Source: Varroa destructor
Lineage: Eukaryota > Arthropoda > Arachnida > Mesostigmata > Varroidae
Assembly (NCBI RefSeq): GCF_002443255.2
Contig: NW_019211454.1
Span: 19,249,037-19,313,036 of the forward strand
Reading direction: 5' to 3'
DNA: 64,000 nucleotides
The notes below the pieces were generated by a model. The model did no database searches and was not told the origin of the DNA. It saw only the letters and a program-made list of their open reading frames with translations. The position numbers were made by a program, and so were the translations under genes. How positions within the stretch are numbered: position 1 is the stretch's first letter; the number at the start of each line of letters is the position of its first letter. Below are positions 60,349-64,000 of the stretch, piece by piece.

Positions 60349-61188
60349 TTGGGTTGTTAAAAAAGTAGTGGCTGTTTTGGAGCAACTATTTCTTATATTT
60401 CAAAATTATATTGCCACACTAAATATGCGCGATTTCGATTGATAACCTTCTGGCATTTTTCTTGTACCGCTTGTAGAACTTCACGGTTTGTGCGCAAAAA
60501 AATGATGAAAAATAGCTTTCGTATCCCTCCATCAAAGCAAAACTAATACTAGTGAGAGAATTTTTCAGAGACCAAAATAGATGATCATCTGATGGTGCAG
60601 GATTCGGGCTATACAACGATATTTTTTTTTATTGGCGCATGTACCACTTTTCGTCTTCCGTGATCAACCGCTTTCGAGATTGCTTGATTTCATTGTATCA
60701 CTGTAGACCTTTGTAGGTGGAACAACGATCGCGTGAATTTTTTCACGTCATTTTATGTAGTACCCAAACATCGGACTCTCGACGTTGGTAAACATTGTTT
60801 GATGGTAGATATTGAATTCTTTCGCGATATCACAGCTACTCACGCGATGGCTTCATAATTTGCTTCTGTTATTGGTAGACCATTATGAAGATCATCTTTT
60901 AAATCGAAATTTCCCGAACGAAAACGACAAAAGCGGCTTTCCTAAACTGTTTTCTTTTTCCTGATCGTAAACAGCAGAGTTTCTTTGTGGGATTGGGCAG
61001 TATTTATGTTCTTATAATAATAATAAAATTTTAAAATATAACGAATTTTTAAGAAAATTCTATTTATTTTATAAAATGTCTAAATAAAGGCATTGTAACA
61101 TATTTAGCAAATCTTGCCCTAGTTAAATCTGAGGCGACTCTAAGCCATTTAGTTAAAGACAACGCTCATTACTTCTTTGACAACCTAA
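60349..61188 (-). mobile_element. Defective mariner-family DNA transposon with both TIRs
   Basis: An ~840-bp non-autonomous remnant. Terminal inverted repeats are visible: TTGGGTTGTTAAAAAAGTAG at 60349 (plus) and TTAGGTTGTCAAAGAAGTAA at 61188 reading inward on the minus strand, matching at 18 of the first 22 positions. A TA sits just outside the 61188 end (61189-61190); at the other end the flank is TATC, so the TA duplication is decayed. Between them the minus strand encodes broken transposase. It is shorter than the ~1.25-1.3 kb usual for mariner because the middle is deleted. It has no functional transposase and could be mobilised only in trans, which the diverged TIRs make unlikely. Confidence 0.88.
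60419..61006 (-). pseudogene. mariner transposase pseudogene, internally deleted
   Basis: Mariner (DD34D) transposases cut and paste the element at TA sites. Pieces seen on the minus strand, 5' to 3': SHKETLLFTIRKKK (about 61000-60955); CRFRSGNFDLKDD (about 60929-60890), ending in a TGA at 60842; in another frame CDIAKEFNIYHQT (about 60835-60797), the helix-turn-helix region, ending at a TGA near 60750; LITEDEKWY (about 60665-60639), holding the first catalytic Asp; then, after a stop and an A run, YSPNPAPSDDHLF (about 60613-60575), with the third catalytic Asp retained in APSD and a neighbouring Asp changed to Asn. Mariner enzymes normally have roughly 115 residues between the TGDEKW and YSPD motifs; here there are about nine. 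The segment with the second catalytic Asp is therefore gone. At least two frameshifts and three stops make it a clear pseudogene. Confidence 0.88.
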
Positions 61189-61190
61189 TA

Positions 61191-61789
61191 TAACACTATT
61201 CCTTATATTGTTCGTGTTTATTAAAGGTGGATCGTAGCCAGTGGGGATTAATTTTGCTATGAATCATTTAGCTGCATGGCATTGTCAAAAAGATGAGTCT
61301 CGCAAAAATTTTACATTGAACACTTACCTATTTGATGTGTATCAACGCCTGCTTTACCAACTACTCAATTAGATTAATTAAAATATATGGAATTGTGGCA
61401 ATACTTGGCCAGATTTATTAACTAACATGGCTTGATAAAACTGCTGTGTTTTCTGATATACGTATGTATATATATGGTGCTATCACACTCAATGCCAAGC
61501 CCTACCTTAGGAATGGATGGACCACTGCCCTATAGGTCCGTGACAGAATAAACTTCCTCCCTCCTCCCGTTCCCAACCTATCGGACTGCCCCACCATCAG
61601 CGTCCATTTCACTTACCACTTAGATCTGGCAGTCTGCTCGAGCATCAGCGTGACTCTTGCCTTCATCCACTAACAGTGTCATATTTAGACAGAATCAAAA
61701 AAAGCGGAAGGTTTTAGAATCCTGGGTTACGTTCTAAGTGAAGGGCGTTTCAAGAAAAATTGTGGGGTTGTGCACCACTTGAGACCTGA
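61191..61789. other. No supported gene
   Basis: AT-rich to about 61.5 kb, then GC-richer. A short AT repeat lies near 61466-61476. Nothing is recognised. Confidence 0.45.
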
Positions 61790-61890
61790 GTAGCTAGTGG
61801 TTCAGTACAACGAGTAGCCAATGGGCTTGTCGCTTTGGCGTGGTAGCGTAGTACCTTCTATAGCAAATAAAAGTGAGCTTAAATCCCCAC
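61790..61890 (+). repeat. Possible tRNA-derived remnant
   Basis: TTTGGCGTGGTAGCGTAGTAC (about 61834-61854) resembles an A box, and GAGCTTAAATCCCC (about 61875-61888) a decayed B box. No stems pair convincingly. Confidence 0.25.
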
Positions 61891-62813
61891 AAATGTCCCA
61901 AGTGTGTTCAACGTCAAAACCTGTCCCAACGCCTGGCCTCCGACGCCTTACTCCAATCGTGCGAGTAATAGAACAGCGTGTAGAGCTTAAAAAACAAGTC
62001 TTCTGACGACGGTAAGGGAGCACTACCTCAGTCTGCTCTGGGCAACCTTTTTGCTGGCTCAGTAGGTACTTGGGACAGACTTGCTATCCGACACGATGTT
62101 GACCACGGCCGGACCATGAGACCCCGACTCGATGATACTCTGTTCGACTGTCCCTCCGTCCCTTTGGAAACAACACGTCCATTAAATGTACCGGCTGCTG
62201 AAACAGAGAGACTCTAAGGCCATGAGGCGGCGGCGAACACGGCTTTGTGTGTGAGGATGGCATTTATCTTTTAAAAAAGAAAAAACGTGCACACGTTGTT
62301 TCTCGTCTGCTTTTAGTCCTTCTTCTTTTTTCGACCCTCCTTGTCCTGCCAGACGTGGGTCTTGCCTTACCACTAAATGCCACCAGCTTCGCTGCTCACC
62401 ATAGGCTCATCGCAGCGTCCAACCTAAGCTAAGCCGTTCTCCCTCCGCCTTTTCCGTAGACTCCTACACACATCTGAGATCGAGCCCTGCGATCCGGCCA
62501 TGTTTCACGTTATTTCTTTTCGGCGCGATATCTCTGAAGTCGGGTCCAGGCGCGCTGGTCCGCGAAACGCTCTTAGTTCCACGCTTCGCTACAAACTGAT
62601 AGACTCGGTCAAGAACAATTCGTGTCTTTTGGGCACTGTATATCCGACAGTCTCGCCCTGCGTGCAACGGTGTTCGCCGTATTTGCGCCGCACAGCTACA
62701 GTCCAGCCGCAGTTCGGATCGACTTGTGCCATGGTTCGACTCGCTTATAAATGGTCCTATTATAGGCCGCCATGTCATTACTTTATTGGCTATTAAGGAG
62801 TGCGTTTTAAGCC
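61891..62813. other. GC-richer stretch leading to a possible promoter
   Basis: GC- and CpG-richer than the flanks. The minus-strand 154-codon frame at 62464-62928 is basic and unrecognised. A second TATA-like site, TTATAAATGG, lies near 62744-62751, and a GCCGCCAT motif at 62766-62773. Confidence 0.35.
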
Positions 62814-62821
62814 TATAAAAG
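62814..62821 (+). promoter_or_regulatory. TATA box upstream of the 62892 frame
   Basis: TATAAAAG at 62814-62821, preceded by GCC. A start about 30 nt downstream falls in a pyrimidine-rich stretch near 62844-62850, giving a leader of about 45 nt to the ATG at 62892. No strict initiator match is seen. Confidence 0.35.
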
Positions 62822-62891
62822 AAACACCCGTTGCTCGATTTCGTTCTTTCCAGCACTCTCTTTCGCTTGTTTTTTTTGCCGAAGCGCCGAG

Positions 62892-63056
62892 ATGGTTTCG
62901 GGGCTAGATTTGCCCCGACTTCAACCAAGCCACCCCCTCTTTGTCCCTTCGCTCGGTACGCTCATAGAAGAAACTGCGTTCTTCAGTGAAGTACCAGGCC
63001 GGACCAATCCAAACGGGCAACGTTCGGCTCACTGGACGGTGGACACTGTTTTATGA
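62892..63056 (+). CDS. Possible 54-aa protein or first coding exon
   Basis: ATG 62892 lies in CCGAGATGG (G at -3, G at +4), a good Kozak context, 78 nt downstream of a TATAAAAG box. The frame runs 54 codons to TGA and begins MVSGLDLPRLQPSHPLFVPS, then LGTLIEETAFFSEVPG, ending HWTVDTVL. It is Pro/Leu-rich, not membrane-like and not recognised. TCG/GTACGC near 62951 could be a splice donor, which would make this a first coding exon of about 20 residues. An ATTAAA lies near 63194. The promoter-leader-ATG geometry is the main support. Confidence 0.25.
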   Translation: MVSGLDLPRLQPSHPLFVPSLGTLIEETAFFSEVPGRTNPNGQRSAHWTVDTVL

Positions 63057-64000
63057 GCAAACGAGCCGACTTTCCGGACCCGGCGGCCTTGCGCTCACAG
63101 AGGAGCAAGATAACAGCTTCGGAACAGAAAAACCTAGACGCCAAGCAGAACTTTACAAGTACGAGCAATTGCTGTCACCAGCCAATTACGATTATTAAAG
63201 GGGGGCTGAACAAAGGGAACGAGCAAAAGCGTGAGTGGGCTATTTCATTGCGGTGATTCCGCTATGTAGAATAGATTTGGTTACTGTGTATGTGCTGGGA
63301 TGTTTGGGAAGGGTGCTATAAAATATAAGCGTGTGTGTTTCTAGGCTTATGTAATGGCTGAGGGGTTCTAAATATATGCTTATATGAAATAGTTTCCAAA
63401 AATTGATTATTGGTATGTAGAAAGAAAACGTGAATGAAACATAGAGAGTCTAATTAAATGCTATGTTGTTTTACATAGCTTTTTTGGCGCGGAGCTCGTG
63501 TTTTTCAACTGGTGAAGCTGAATAGTGAATCGTAGTGTTTTCAGCGCAATGCTGTTAATAAAAATTGGATGATTTCGAAGATATTTATTCTTGCCTAGTG
63601 TGCCTAAAATATAAGGCATATTTGGTAATATGAATAGAATTTATATAGGATTTGTCGCGAGTTGGGTGTAATCTTATTTATATAAATGTTTAAGTCTCGC
63701 CGTCAAGGACGCATCGCATCTTAGACGATGCCTTCACGCAAGTTGGCGCTCATCGAATGCTGAAGTATTCTTTAGGTGCCTGACATAGGATTTTTAAAAT
63801 GAAAAACGCTAAAAGACGAGACAACATACCGAGATCACAACGCGAACACGTTAGACAACTCTGCCCGCACAATCAGCAGTAGCACCGGGTCAGCCCAATT
63901 TTCTGCTCCATCGCGTCGTCGATCGTGAAGCAACACCAAGTCGGGCCTTCAAAAGTGTTTTGGGGGGATACAGCATAGGAACTACAAAGGGATTCGAGCA
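63057..64000. other. No supported gene
   Basis: GC-richer to about 63.25 kb, then AT-rich. The last bases (GGGATTCGAGCA, complement TGCTCGAATCCC) could be the edge of another minus-strand tRNA-derived copy truncated by the window end. Confidence 0.4.

Noticed and set aside
1..64000. CRISPR array, prophage, restriction or other bacterial defence system
   Set aside because: No regularly spaced repeats, no operons, and no ribosome-binding-site spacing. Sequence character is eukaryotic throughout.

Overview
The window reads as animal nuclear DNA, most likely from an arthropod, and is almost entirely non-coding. There is no operon-like packing, no Shine-Dalgarno sites and no long open frame beyond what chance allows. 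Instead there are AT/AC microsatellites, several tRNA-derived SINE-like copies, a mariner-family DNA transposon fossil, TATA boxes followed by short frames in good Kozak context, and AATAAA signals. AT-rich stretches alternate with 0.5-2 kb patches that are visibly richer in GC and CpG (about 4.8-5.8, 9.9-10.5, 12.5-13.5, 17.7-19.5, 20.9-22.7, 41.4-43.3, 46.6-49.7, 57-59.5 and 61.5-63.2 kb). Such patches could hold exons or regulatory DNA, but none encodes a protein family I recognise. The arthropod assignment is inference; I cannot name a species.

The best-supported element is a dead mariner at 60349-61188. Both terminal inverted repeats are visible, and the minus strand between them carries pieces of the transposase (FRSGNFDL, TEDEKW, APSD), broken by frameshifts and stops and by a deletion that removes the region of the second catalytic aspartate. 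Second is a SINE family with at least four copies (10.97, 24.72, 51.72 and 52.87 kb). They share a degenerate tRNA head with a GGTCTAGGTTCGAATCC-type B box, an anticodon-loop region resembling tRNA-Ser(GCT) in two copies, and a partly shared tail. Other isolated B-box remnants lie at 4.0, 4.6, 6.9, 25.0, 38.8 and 61.8 kb.

No gene is proven. The best small-gene candidates are: a 47-codon frame at 55714-55857 with TATA box, initiator, Kozak start and an AATAAA overlapping its stop; a 45-codon frame at 2627-2764 just downstream of a TATA box and a perfect 17-bp inverted repeat; two short frames beginning with convincing signal peptides (24531-24665 plus, 7955-8137 minus); a 54-codon frame at 62892-63056 downstream of a TATA box; and possible internal exons near 57.0 kb (minus), 49.5 kb (plus) and 28.3 kb (plus). 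These were judged by reading alone, and many short frames are expected by chance in 64 kb, so confidence is low to moderate.

I found no CRISPR array, phage, rRNA, intact tRNA or clearly new multi-gene system. The observations most worth checking are the compact 55.7 kb locus, the hairpin/TATA/ORF arrangement at 2.5 kb, the two signal-peptide frames and the SINE family.
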